Under the pieces are notes generated by a model, which did not search any database, had not been told where the DNA came from, and saw only the letters and a list, made by a program, of their open reading frames with translations. Of a stretch of DNA of 64,000 nt, positions 17,053 through 24,964 are shown piece after piece; within the stretch, counting starts at the first letter, position 1, and the number at the start of each line of letters is the position of its first letter. A program made the position numbers and the translations under genes. The DNA lies in NCBI GenBank assembly GCA_031556725.1, contig JAVBSL010000003.1:62001-126000 (forward strand). Direction: 5' to 3'. Origin of the DNA: UBA935 sp031556725 (GTDB taxonomy: Bacteria; Bacillota; Clostridia; Lachnospirales; Lachnospiraceae).

Positions 17053-17838
17053 TTTGGCAAGATAACCGTTTAAAAATTCGGCCCAACTGTATTGGGTCAT
17101 AAACTCACCTTGATAAGAATTGACTGCTTCGGGAACACCCCGGCAGAAGTCATAAAAATCACAATCAACTTTAGACGGAATAATAGCAAGACTGCCTCGC
17201 TGCCGTAAAATTATGTCTTCAACACCATTTTCCTGAAGTACCCGCCTTAAGTCCATTACAAGATGACGAAACTGGCTTTGCAGTCCCATGGAATCCAGTT
17301 TACTTTCCCAAAGAGTTGCAATAATCTCATTATTGGAACACTGGGCGCCCTGTTTGGTTACCAGATAAGCCAGCAGTTCTTTGGCTTTGGTACGGGTAAA
17401 GTGTAAAGGCACATGATCCACATAAACTTCAAATAAACCGAAGGTTTGGATGCGGACCCTTTTTCCAATTCCCATAATTGCAGGGTAACGTAAATTCTGA
17501 AGCGAATCGAGGATCATTTGGGCAGTGAAGGGCTTTAAAAGGTAACTGCTGGCATGAATTGCAAAAGCATCCAGAGCATACTGGGGATAAGCGGTAACAA
17601 AAATAATATTAATCCGGCTGTAAATTTCTTTAAGCTGTTTGGCTAAAAGCAGGCCATTTGTACTCCCCCGCAGCTGAATGTCCAGAAAAGCAATATCACA
17701 GTGATGATTTTCAGCGAAAGCGAGGGCACTTTTAGCATCGGAAAAGCTATGGACTTCAGCTTGAGGCAAAGCGTCTATAATAGATCTGGTGAGTACACCC
17801 AACATCAGGGCTTCGTCATCAACCGCAATAATTTTCAT
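17029..17838 (-). CDS. Response regulator with SARP-like winged helix
   Basis: A 269-residue regulator. Residues 1-120 are a receiver (AVDDEAL, phosphorylatable Asp in IAFLDIQLRG, Thr in FVTAY, Lys in YLLKPF). Residues about 130-235 form a Trans_reg_C-like winged helix (IQTFGLFEVYVDHVPLHFTRTKAKELLAYL), as in SARP regulators, but the long BTAD repeat domain is missing. Regulators of this build are common in Lachnospiraceae beside 7TM or LytS-type kinases. The likely partner is the kinase at 13004-14776. Confidence 0.85.
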   Translation of the reverse strand: MKIIAVDDEALMLGVLTRSIIDALPQAEVHSFSDAKSALAFAENHHCDIAFLDIQLRGSTNGLLLAKQLKEIYSRINIIFVTAYPQYALDAFAIHASSYLLKPFTAQMILDSLQNLRYPAIMGIGKRVRIQTFGLFEVYVDHVPLHFTRTKAKELLAYLVTKQGAQCSNNEIIATLWESKLDSMGLQSQFRHLVMDLRRVLQENGVEDIILRQRGSLAIIPSKVDCDFYDFCRGVPEAVNSYQGEFMTQYSWAEFLNGYLAKSNFLHQD

Positions 17839-17888
17839 ATGGATACTCCTGATTCAATAGAAAAATGTTTATTTTTAATTATATGAAA

Positions 17889-17905
17889 GGAACTGTGTCA
17901 GTTCC
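17889..17905. promoter_or_regulatory. Inverted repeat upstream of the SARP-like regulator
   Basis: GGAACTG-TGT-CAGTTCC is a perfect dyad with 7-base arms, 50 bases upstream of the regulator start. A GTGTCA direct repeat overlaps it. It could be the regulator's own binding site or a control site toward spmB. No T run follows, so it is not a terminator. Confidence 0.35.
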
Positions 17906-18016
17906 GTGTCAAAATCAACTTTATAACATAAAGAGTAGAGATGCAATTAATAGTACTATAAATACAGAGCGGAATAATATATTAGGTTAAAGAAGTGTTT
18001 ACAAGCGAGGCAGGAA

Positions 18017-18544
18017 ATGCTGAACGTGTTGTCCAACATATCTAATATTATTATCCCATTGTTGATTTTTTATATAGTGGCTTATGGACTAATTAATAAA
18101 TGTAACGTATATGAAGACTTTATCAAAGGTGCCAAGGATGGTTTTCATACCGTGATCGGCATAATGCCCACGCTGGTGGCCTTGATGGTAGCCGTGGGGG
18201 TGTTGCGGGCATCGGGATTTCTGGAATTTATCGGAAGAATTTTTGCAGGAGCTACTGAAAGAATCGGCTTTCCGTCACAGCTGGTGCCGGTAGTGTTTAT
18301 TAAGATGTTTTCCTCTTCGGCAGCCACCGGACTGGTATTGGATATTTTCAAGACTTATGGGCCGGACTCCCGGGTAGGGATGATCACTTCGATTATGATG
18401 AGTTGTACAGAGACGATATTTTATACCATGTCGGTTTATTTTATCGCAGCTAAGGTTACTAAAACGAGATACACATTGGCTGGGGCACTGATATCGACTT
18501 TTGCCGGTGTTGTGGCTAGTGTGGTATTGGCAGGGGTGTTGTAG
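18017..18544 (+). CDS. spmB: Spore maturation protein B
   Basis: A 175-residue membrane protein with about four or five hydrophobic segments. It has features of the nucleoside-recognition (Gate) domain family member SpmB (FIKGAKDGFHTVIGIMPTLV, MFSSSAATG, SCTETIFYTMSVYF). SpmA and SpmB together are needed for spore core dehydration in Bacillus. Its presence indicates a spore-forming lineage. No spmA gene is adjacent, which is unusual because the two are normally paired. GAGGCAGG precedes the ATG. Confidence 0.85.
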   Translation: MLNVLSNISNIIIPLLIFYIVAYGLINKCNVYEDFIKGAKDGFHTVIGIMPTLVALMVAVGVLRASGFLEFIGRIFAGATERIGFPSQLVPVVFIKMFSSSAATGLVLDIFKTYGPDSRVGMITSIMMSCTETIFYTMSVYFIAAKVTKTRYTLAGALISTFAGVVASVVLAGVL

Positions 18545-18595
18545 AAGTGGCGGAGAGTTAAATACTAATTCTTAAAATATTTAAACTCAAAAACA

Positions 18596-18624
18596 TTGAC
18601 ACTAAACTTAAGAAAAGTTAAGAT
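18596..18624 (+). promoter_or_regulatory. Promoter of the AbiE-like toxin-antitoxin operon
   Basis: TTGACA (18596-18601), 17 bases, TAAGAT (18619-18624), a strong sigma-A match upstream of the antitoxin-like gene. Confidence 0.7.
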
Positions 18625-18637
18625 AAAATGAATTAAG

Positions 18638-18655
18638 TTGAAACAATAGTTTCAA
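18638..18655. promoter_or_regulatory. Operator-like palindrome before the antitoxin gene
   Basis: TTGAAAC-AATA-GTTTCAA is a perfect dyad with 7-base arms. It lies just downstream of the predicted -10 and upstream of the Shine-Dalgarno, a position suited to autorepression by the antitoxin-like protein. Confidence 0.5.
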
Positions 18656-18670
18656 TAGGAGATGAATACA

Positions 18671-19633
18671 ATGGATTTACTAAAAGACGTATTGGGAATG
18701 CAGGTGACATACAGTAATTGGAAGGGTATAAAAGAACTTCCAATATACATGACAGGGATTTTTGAATATAAAAAAGCAAAAATAGATGATGTTCCGTGTA
18801 TTATTATGGACTTAAAATCAGATTTTCCTACATTGCCATCATTGAAAAAGCAAATTAAAAGAGTGCAGGATATAGAACCCATACCCGTAGTTATTAAGGT
18901 ATCTTCTATGTCTGCTTATCGACGAAAAAATATGATTGAGGCACATATTCCATTTCTTATTGCTGAAGAACAGGCATACCTGCCGTTTATGGGAACCGTT
19001 TTAAAAGCAAAATGTATAAATAAGGAAATAGAAGAAAACAAACTAGTATCTTTTAAATATTCAACACAACAATTATGCTTGTGGTATTTATACCAACAGA
19101 ACCAGATGGCATATATTTCGGATGCTGCAAAAGTGTGTTCATTCTCATCAATGACTATGACAAGAGCGACAAGGGAGCTGGTGGCAACTGGCATGATGAA
19201 GGTAACGAAAGATGGAGTGCGAAAAATACTAAGTTGCGAGTGCAGTAAAAAGGATCTATTTGAAAAGATAAAGCAATATATGAAATCACCTGTAGTTGCA
19301 GAGGGATATTTAGAATTGCAGTCCGTTAGGGACAATATGATTCCAGCAGGCATTACAGCATTAGCAGAGCGTAGTATGATTAATGGGGATAAACTAAAAA
19401 CGTATGCTGTAAATGACAGCGATTATGATAAAGACAAGTTGATTTATGAACTAGTCAATCCGAAGAAACAGGTAAAGGTAGAACTTTGGAATTATGATCC
19501 ACTCCAATTTGCGAAAGATGGAATTGCTGACCAAATATCTGTTGCTCTTTCTTTAGAAAAAGAAAATGATGAGAGAGTTGAAATGGCTGTTGAAAAAATG
19601 CTGGAAGAACTATGGGAGGAAATAGAATGGTAG
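18671..19633 (+). CDS. AbiEi-like antitoxin / HTH regulator
   Basis: A 320-residue protein with a winged-helix segment at about residues 125-190 (YISDAAKVCSFSSMTMTRATRELVATGMMKV) and a longer C-terminal domain. In clostridia such proteins are often called MarR-like and precede a nucleotidyltransferase toxin of the AbiEii/AbiGii type; the pair is a type IV toxin-antitoxin system. ATG 18671 is chosen because AGGAG sits nine bases upstream; the ATG at 18662 directly abuts it. The stop overlaps the toxin-remnant start (ATGGTAG). Here the toxin appears inactivated, so this gene may persist alone as a regulator. Confidence 0.7.
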   Translation: MDLLKDVLGMQVTYSNWKGIKELPIYMTGIFEYKKAKIDDVPCIIMDLKSDFPTLPSLKKQIKRVQDIEPIPVVIKVSSMSAYRRKNMIEAHIPFLIAEEQAYLPFMGTVLKAKCINKEIEENKLVSFKYSTQQLCLWYLYQQNQMAYISDAAKVCSFSSMTMTRATRELVATGMMKVTKDGVRKILSCECSKKDLFEKIKQYMKSPVVAEGYLELQSVRDNMIPAGITALAERSMINGDKLKTYAVNDSDYDKDKLIYELVNPKKQVKVELWNYDPLQFAKDGIADQISVALSLEKENDERVEMAVEKMLEELWEEIEW

Positions 19634-19902
19634 CCGGATTTGAAAGTTTTAAGAACTGGTTCCAGGGTTATGAGCAGGTCGACAGTAAAAATATTCGCAA
19701 ACACAAAAATGATGTATTCAGGCTATCTGCACTTTTAAATCAGAATATAAGAGTTGAATTATCGAATGAAATACGGGAAGACGTGAAATCTTTTTTGGAT
19801 TCTATGGCTGGAGAACAGATAGATGTAAAACAACTTGGGCTGAGCGGATACAACAAAGAGAGTCTTATGAAATGGATACAACGCTATGCAAGGCTCAAAT
19901 AA
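19627..19902 (+). pseudogene. AbiEii/AbiGii nucleotidyltransferase toxin with internal in-frame deletion
   Basis: Only 91 residues. The start MVAGFESFKNWFQGYE is the N-terminus I associate with AbiEii-type toxins, and QVDSKNIRKHKNDVFRLSALLN is their C-terminal part. Complete proteins are about 220-250 residues; the middle with the GG, DxD-type metal-binding core is missing. The join is near residue 16 (about 19675), at GAGCAG, a possible micro-homology. The frame is intact and the start overlaps the antitoxin stop, so a small product may still be made, but it cannot be a nucleotidyltransferase. Its end overlaps the convergent kinase gene by 19 bases. Confidence 0.7.
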
Positions 19903-21122
19903 AGAAAAACAGAAAAGATGCCACCCTCCATTTTAATTTCCAAAGAACCTTGATGACGGTCAACTATTTCCTTAATATTTATCATTCCATAACCATGATG
20001 CTGCTTATCCTTTTTAGTGGTTTTTAATATCCCGGAAGCGGTCATTTCATTTTTAGTGGAATTAACTGCTTCAACTACAAGCAGTCCCTTATCCGTCCGG
20101 GCCAATATTTTAATTTTTCGGTGGGAAGGCGGCAGCTTAATGCAAGCTTCAATAGCATTGTCAAGAATATTGGCAAATAAAGCACATAAATCGATTTCTT
20201 CGATTACTATTTCTTCGGGAATGAAAAGTTCCCAGGTAAAGTCAATACTGTTTTCCTCTATCAGAGAGTACTTGGCATTAAAGACAGCATTAACGGTTCG
20301 GCTTTGGCAAAAAAAGACGGTCCGGTTCAAAGCAGGACTATCAATCAATTCTGTCAGATAAGCGGTTCTTTTGTCATCGGAAAGAGCGCTCAGAGTCTGT
20401 AAATGATTATTCATGTCATGACGGAGCCGCCGTACTTCAAATTGTTGTTCTTCAATACTTTCATAATACTTCCGGTTCATTTCATTCAAAATCTGGTGCT
20501 GCTCCAGCTGATACTGTTTTGCCAGAACCCGAATAGACTGCAGCAGACCGGCAAAGGAAAAAAAGGCAAGACACAAAAGAAGAAAGTCGGAAGTTCTGGT
20601 ACTTAGCGAGGAATAAAAAGAGGACTCGGACAATACTACAATAAAGACGATTCCCAGAGGCGTCAAAGTAAGCATAAGTAATAATTTCCAAAGAGCCGGA
20701 GAAATTTCATAACCCTTTGGAGGACCAAACTTTTTGATAAAAAAGTAAAGGCAGATCCAAAATAAAAGCCGAAAAGAAATGTTATTAAATTTCATCAAAA
20801 AACTATCATCCAACGCATTAAATGCAAAGACAATACTTGCAAGCATAAAGCTGACAGTGACTTTCGGCAGCAAATCATCTGAATAGGCAAGATAAACGGC
20901 AATCAGAAAAATGAAAAATGTTGGCGGAAGATTGGCAACATCACCAATATAAATAATCATTCCCGTTAATAAAAAGCTGCCGGTCCAAAGAAAAATCTTT
21001 CGGAGGGTTTCCGGCCTGGGAATAAGAAACATATTTAGGGTCCGAATACAGAGAATAGAACAAATACCGGCGGTCACAAGATAGCCAACCTGGTTCAGCC
21101 AAGTATAAACAGTAACATTCAT
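19884..21122 (-). CDS. GHKL-type sensor histidine kinase (AgrC-like)
   Basis: A 412-residue membrane kinase with about six hydrophobic segments (1-200), phosphoacceptor RRLRHDMNNHLQTL, and a GHKL ATPase (ANILDNAIEAC, KQHHGYGMINIKEI). Its ATG shares one base with the stop of the upstream LytTR regulator (TGATG), so they form one operon. The pair is divergent from a Bce-like ABC transporter, suggesting that it senses an antimicrobial peptide or the transporter's activity and controls the transporter. Confidence 0.88.
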   Translation of the reverse strand: MNVTVYTWLNQVGYLVTAGICSILCIRTLNMFLIPRPETLRKIFLWTGSFLLTGMIIYIGDVANLPPTFFIFLIAVYLAYSDDLLPKVTVSFMLASIVFAFNALDDSFLMKFNNISFRLLFWICLYFFIKKFGPPKGYEISPALWKLLLMLTLTPLGIVFIVVLSESSFYSSLSTRTSDFLLLCLAFFSFAGLLQSIRVLAKQYQLEQHQILNEMNRKYYESIEEQQFEVRRLRHDMNNHLQTLSALSDDKRTAYLTELIDSPALNRTVFFCQSRTVNAVFNAKYSLIEENSIDFTWELFIPEEIVIEEIDLCALFANILDNAIEACIKLPPSHRKIKILARTDKGLLVVEAVNSTKNEMTASGILKTTKKDKQHHGYGMINIKEIVDRHQGSLEIKMEGGIFSVFLYLSLA

Positions 21123-21838
21123 CAGAAGTGCGCTCCTCTCAACATATCTTTGGCCAGGGCCGCCATTGCCCGGTCTTTCAGGGAACGGCTGATGGGCAGA
21201 TTCCGGTCACCGATGGTAACATACTCCGGACAGATTTTTTCCACAAATGAGCTGTTTACCAGATAACGCTGATGGATTCTGACAAAAGGTGCCCCCAATG
21301 TTTCTTCGATCTGATTCAGCTTCCCATAGAAAGGAAAGGAAAGATCCCTAGCAGTCAGGATAACCTTGCGGCCCTCGCTGTATAGAAACTGGATTTCGCT
21401 TCGGGAAAGCCGGTACAAGCCCTCGGTATTGCGGAATGAAAAAAATGCCTCTGCCACCGCTGCCATGTTTTTCCGCACCCGCTCCATTACCTCAGTGAGC
21501 CTTTCTAAGGAAGCCGGCTTAACCAGGTAATCCAGGGCCTGCACCCGATAGCCGTCAAAAACAAAATCAGGATATCCGGTGACAAAAACAATCATCAGAT
21601 TGGTATTAAAGGCACGGATCTGTCTGGCGGCATCAATCCCGGATAGCTTCTTCATTTCCACATCCAGAAACAAAAGGTCGATTTCGCCCGGGTGACTTTC
21701 CAGCCAGTGAGTCAGGACTTCTCCGGAGGAAAATTCATAAACAATCTGTTCCGTATCCTCATTCATAATTTTTTCAAGTTGAATACGTAAAAAATCTTTA
21801 GCATTTCCTTCATCGTCACAAAGCGCAATTCTTAACAT
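21122..21838 (-). CDS. LytTR-type response regulator
   Basis: A 238-residue regulator with a receiver (ALCDDEGNA, phosphorylatable Asp in LLFLDVEMK, Lys in LDYLVKPAS) and a LytTR domain (IQFLYSEGRKVILTA, FVRIHQRYLVNSSFV). I start it at ATG 21838 (MLRIALCDDE); a frame to 21868 adds ten residues not expected in the family. GGAAGGG lies about ten bases upstream. It is first in the regulator-kinase operon. Direct TTACAT repeats 21 bases apart in the intergenic region are likely its target. Confidence 0.87.
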   Translation of the reverse strand: MLRIALCDDEGNAKDFLRIQLEKIMNEDTEQIVYEFSSGEVLTHWLESHPGEIDLLFLDVEMKKLSGIDAARQIRAFNTNLMIVFVTGYPDFVFDGYRVQALDYLVKPASLERLTEVMERVRKNMAAVAEAFFSFRNTEGLYRLSRSEIQFLYSEGRKVILTARDLSFPFYGKLNQIEETLGAPFVRIHQRYLVNSSFVEKICPEYVTIGDRNLPISRSLKDRAMAALAKDMLRGAHF

Positions 21839-21930
21839 TTCCCTGCATCCCTTCCGATTCACAGCCACTCATCATTAAGCTTATTATAGCATACTTTTTG
21901 CTTTATATTTTTCAAATGTCTTACCAAACT

Positions 21931-21957
21931 TTACATAAATCCTGCAAAAAGTTACAT
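21931..21957. promoter_or_regulatory. Direct-repeat LytTR-type binding site before the ABC transporter
   Basis: TTACAT occurs at 21931-21936 and 21952-21957, 21 bases apart, i.e. two helical turns on the same face. LytTR regulators bind paired direct repeats with this spacing. The pair lies just upstream of a weak -35 (ATTTTG) and a TATGCT -10 (21986-21991) reading into the ABC genes, the normal place for an activator. Confidence 0.5.
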
Positions 21958-22024
21958 CATGGATTTTGCTCCGGTCTTTTTCTGCTATGCTGAAAGCAGA
22001 TTAAAAGGAAAGGTGGCTGATATT

Positions 22025-22765
22025 ATGTTAGCAGTAAAAAATCTTTATAAATCCTATCAAACCGGACACACAACCGTAGAGGTGCTGAAAGGAGTGACAT
22101 TAAGTGTGGGAAAAGGAGAGTTCGTCGGTGTGATGGGACCCTCCGGTTCCGGAAAGAGTACTTTGCTTAACTGTATTTCCTTTTATATTCCCTTTGAAGA
22201 AGGTAAAATTACCCTGGGAGCACAGGAACTGAAAAACCTGTCGGAAGAAGAGCTGGCCAAAGTGCGTAATGAAAAGCTTGGTTTTGTATTTCAGGATTTT
22301 ATGCTCTTAGACGGTCTGACTGTAACAGAAAATATTCTTTTGCCCCGGATCATTAAGGAAAAGGTGCAAAAGAAGGAAGAGGAATTGGCCGAAAAGCTGT
22401 GTGAGATATTTGGTATCCGGCATATCATGGATAAATATCCGGTGGATATTTCCGGAGGAGAGCGGCAGCGAACGGCAGTGGCAAGAGCCCTGATCAACTC
22501 TCCACTGCTGATTTTGGCGGATGAGCCCACCGGTAATCTGGATTCCAAGTCCAGTCGAAAGGTGATCGAGTCCTTTCTGGAAGCGCAAAAATCACTGGAA
22601 GCAACTATTTTTATGGTAACCCACGACAGTTTTTCGGCTTCTTTTTGCGACCGGGTTATTATCCTGAAGGACGGAAATATTTATCAGACGGTGGAAAATA
22701 CCGGAAGCCGCAGTGAGTTTCATGACCGGTTGCTGATCACCATGAAGGAGATGTCAAATGAATAG
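22025..22765 (+). CDS. Bce-like ABC transporter, ATP-binding protein
   Basis: A 246-residue ATPase with Walker A GPSGSGKST, Q loop VFQDFMLLDGLTVTENI, signature ISGGERQR and Walker B LLILADEPTGNLD. It resembles BceA/MacB-type ATPases that work with a FtsX-domain permease in peptide-antibiotic detoxification. ATG 22025 is chosen, with GGAAAGGTGG upstream; the longer frame from 21959 would run through the promoter region. It overlaps the permease gene by eight bases. Confidence 0.9.
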   Translation: MLAVKNLYKSYQTGHTTVEVLKGVTLSVGKGEFVGVMGPSGSGKSTLLNCISFYIPFEEGKITLGAQELKNLSEEELAKVRNEKLGFVFQDFMLLDGLTVTENILLPRIIKEKVQKKEEELAEKLCEIFGIRHIMDKYPVDISGGERQRTAVARALINSPLLILADEPTGNLDSKSSRKVIESFLEAQKSLEATIFMVTHDSFSASFCDRVIILKDGNIYQTVENTGSRSEFHDRLLITMKEMSNE

Positions 22766-24845
22766 TATATTTGCCAAACTGAGAAAAAAGAACCGCAGAA
22801 ATTATTATTTGTACATGGCCTGTAATTTTATTTCCCTGCTGCTGATTACGGCCTACAGTGCCATGATGCTTTCCCCTACGGTGCTTACGATCCTGCCTTC
22901 GGGCGGAGACAGCCGCAAGCAGATGTTTATGATTTTTGCCATTGCCTGTATTGGCTGTGTCGTTTTTACTATTTATGCAGCCAGTTTATTTTACCGGATG
23001 AAGTCACGGGAAATGGGAATCATGATGGCACTTGGAATGCCCAAAAGAAGGCTGGCGGCAATGCTGTTTCAGGAAATTTTGGTCATCAGCTTCAGTTCCA
23101 GCCTGGGTGGTATCCTGCTGGGAATGCCCTTTACATGGTGCCTGTGGCAGACCTTCCGTCTGTTTATTGTGAACAGTGCAGAAATGCGTCTGATCTTTGA
23201 TTTAAAGGCGCTTTTTATATCGCTCCTGTTTTTGGCGGCAGTAATGGCATCAGCCGGCTTGCTGGGAATGGTATTTTTAAAGCGAACCAACATTCTTGAG
23301 GTGGTAAATGAAAGCCGAAAAAGCGAGCCCCTACGTGATGTGAAGAAATGGTTCGGCCCATTGGGAATTGTATTGCTTCTGGCCGGAGCGATTATGGGAT
23401 ATTCGGCACCGTCGCTATACATGAAGGCATTTCAGCAGTATCCTCCGGCCTGGCTGAGTCTGCTGTATGCACCTGTTTTCATTGGCCTGTATATGGTGCT
23501 GCTTCATACGGTGATCCGGGGGTGGAAAAAGAATAAGAACAATCCCTATAAAGGAATCATTTCCCGAAATATGATGAAATTCCAGGGCAGGCAGACCGTA
23601 AATAATATGCTGGTGATAACCCTGCTGATTGCCGGTGCCTGCTTTGGCATCTTTTACATTCCCATGCTTGGCACCGGACAGATCATGCAAACCAACGCAA
23701 GGACTTACGATTATTTCTACCATTATCGAAGCGATCAAAAGGTTCCTGAGGAAGCAGTCATTGGGGAACTGGCTGAAAAATATGGTTTGCAGCTAAGTGA
23801 TTTTAAAAAGGTCGAGTGGCTTAACCTGGGGATTGATGGAGAAACTGAAGTAGAGGATGGCAACGGGAAATACCACTATGAGTATCAGGAACTATGTACG
23901 GAAAAGAGTTTTATTTCTGCCGGCGGGTTTGAAATACTTACCGGCAAAGCGGTAAGCCTTTCACCCGGAACCTGCAGCGGTATCCTGGCCGGAGAAGGCG
24001 ACGGCAGATATTGGCTGCCCAGTGAGCTGACCAGGATTACCAATATGACTACAGGGGAAATATGGTCTGTCCGGTTTGAAGAATATTTGATGGATCCAAT
24101 GATATCGGCAAGGGAGGGTCTTTATGCCATAAATGATGGAGATTACGAAAAGATTTCCGCCGGGATCGGCCCGAAATGGAAAGAGTATGCCATGGCCTTT
24201 AACGTGGCGGGTGAAGATAATTATGATTTTGCCAGGGAATTATTTAATCTGTTGGTGGATTCCACCGGTAAAGAGTGCGAAATACCTTTTTATTATGACC
24301 GGGTAGTAAAAATTCGGGCAAACCGGGCCGGAGAAACCTACTGGGGCGATACAGAAGACATGACAGCGATTTCTTTTACCGAAAGGAACTCCTCCGATTT
24401 TAGAAATTATTGGCGCTATATGCCTAAGTTTCGGATCCTGGACCAGACCGATTATATGAAAAATTTTGCTGTTTTTATCATGATGTTCTTGTTTATCGCC
24501 ATTGTCTGTATTACAGCGGCACTGATAATCGGCTATACCCGCTGTCTGACCATTGCCATAAACAACCGCCAGGTGTTTCTGGATCTGCGGCGTTTAGGAG
24601 CCGGGCCCCAATTTTTGAAGGATGAAATCCGCGGGCAGGTATCCAAAGTGTTCCTGATTCCCGGCGGGGTAGGAATGACAGCAATGTATGTGTTTTATGT
24701 TTTGATTATGTATGGCAATGATGGAATGATCTCCAGCCAGGAGGCAGTGGGTCTGGGGGCCTGCTTTGGAGTTGTGGCACTTCTGGCCTTGCTGATTTGG
24801 GGAGTGTATCGGTATACTCTGAAAAAGGTAATATCCATGCTGTAA
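22758..24845 (+). CDS. Bce-like ABC transporter, FtsX-domain permease
   Basis: A 695-residue permease with about ten membrane segments: an N-terminal pair of FtsX blocks (about 55-310), a large extracellular domain of about 200 residues (roughly 320-565) between two membrane segments, and a C-terminal FtsX block (about 570-690). This is the BceB layout, in which the extracellular domain binds the peptide. AAGGAGATG in the end of the ATPase gene serves as ribosome binding site. Along with the divergent LytTR/AgrC-like pair it forms a probable antimicrobial-peptide resistance module. Confidence 0.85.
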   Translation: MNSIFAKLRKKNRRNYYLYMACNFISLLLITAYSAMMLSPTVLTILPSGGDSRKQMFMIFAIACIGCVVFTIYAASLFYRMKSREMGIMMALGMPKRRLAAMLFQEILVISFSSSLGGILLGMPFTWCLWQTFRLFIVNSAEMRLIFDLKALFISLLFLAAVMASAGLLGMVFLKRTNILEVVNESRKSEPLRDVKKWFGPLGIVLLLAGAIMGYSAPSLYMKAFQQYPPAWLSLLYAPVFIGLYMVLLHTVIRGWKKNKNNPYKGIISRNMMKFQGRQTVNNMLVITLLIAGACFGIFYIPMLGTGQIMQTNARTYDYFYHYRSDQKVPEEAVIGELAEKYGLQLSDFKKVEWLNLGIDGETEVEDGNGKYHYEYQELCTEKSFISAGGFEILTGKAVSLSPGTCSGILAGEGDGRYWLPSELTRITNMTTGEIWSVRFEEYLMDPMISAREGLYAINDGDYEKISAGIGPKWKEYAMAFNVAGEDNYDFARELFNLLVDSTGKECEIPFYYDRVVKIRANRAGETYWGDTEDMTAISFTERNSSDFRNYWRYMPKFRILDQTDYMKNFAVFIMMFLFIAIVCITAALIIGYTRCLTIAINNRQVFLDLRRLGAGPQFLKDEIRGQVSKVFLIPGGVGMTAMYVFYVLIMYGNDGMISSQEAVGLGACFGVVALLALLIWGVYRYTLKKVISML

Positions 24846-24864
24846 AAGTCATCTGACGTAAATT

Positions 24865-24892
24865 TTACATAGTTTTTACTTGTACCTTACAT
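24865..24892. promoter_or_regulatory. Second TTACAT direct-repeat pair, before the phosphate transporter
   Basis: TTACAT occurs at 24865-24870 and 24887-24892, 22 bases apart, matching the pair upstream of the ABC transporter. TGCTACAAT (24901-24909), an extended -10, follows. The likeness suggests that the same LytTR regulator may act on the PiT-DUF47 genes. Confidence 0.4.
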
Positions 24893-24964
24893 TTCTCCCA
24901 TGCTACAATCGTATTTGATGATAAAAAGGTTGCATCCGTTGGCGGCCGAGTGTGGAGGAAGACA

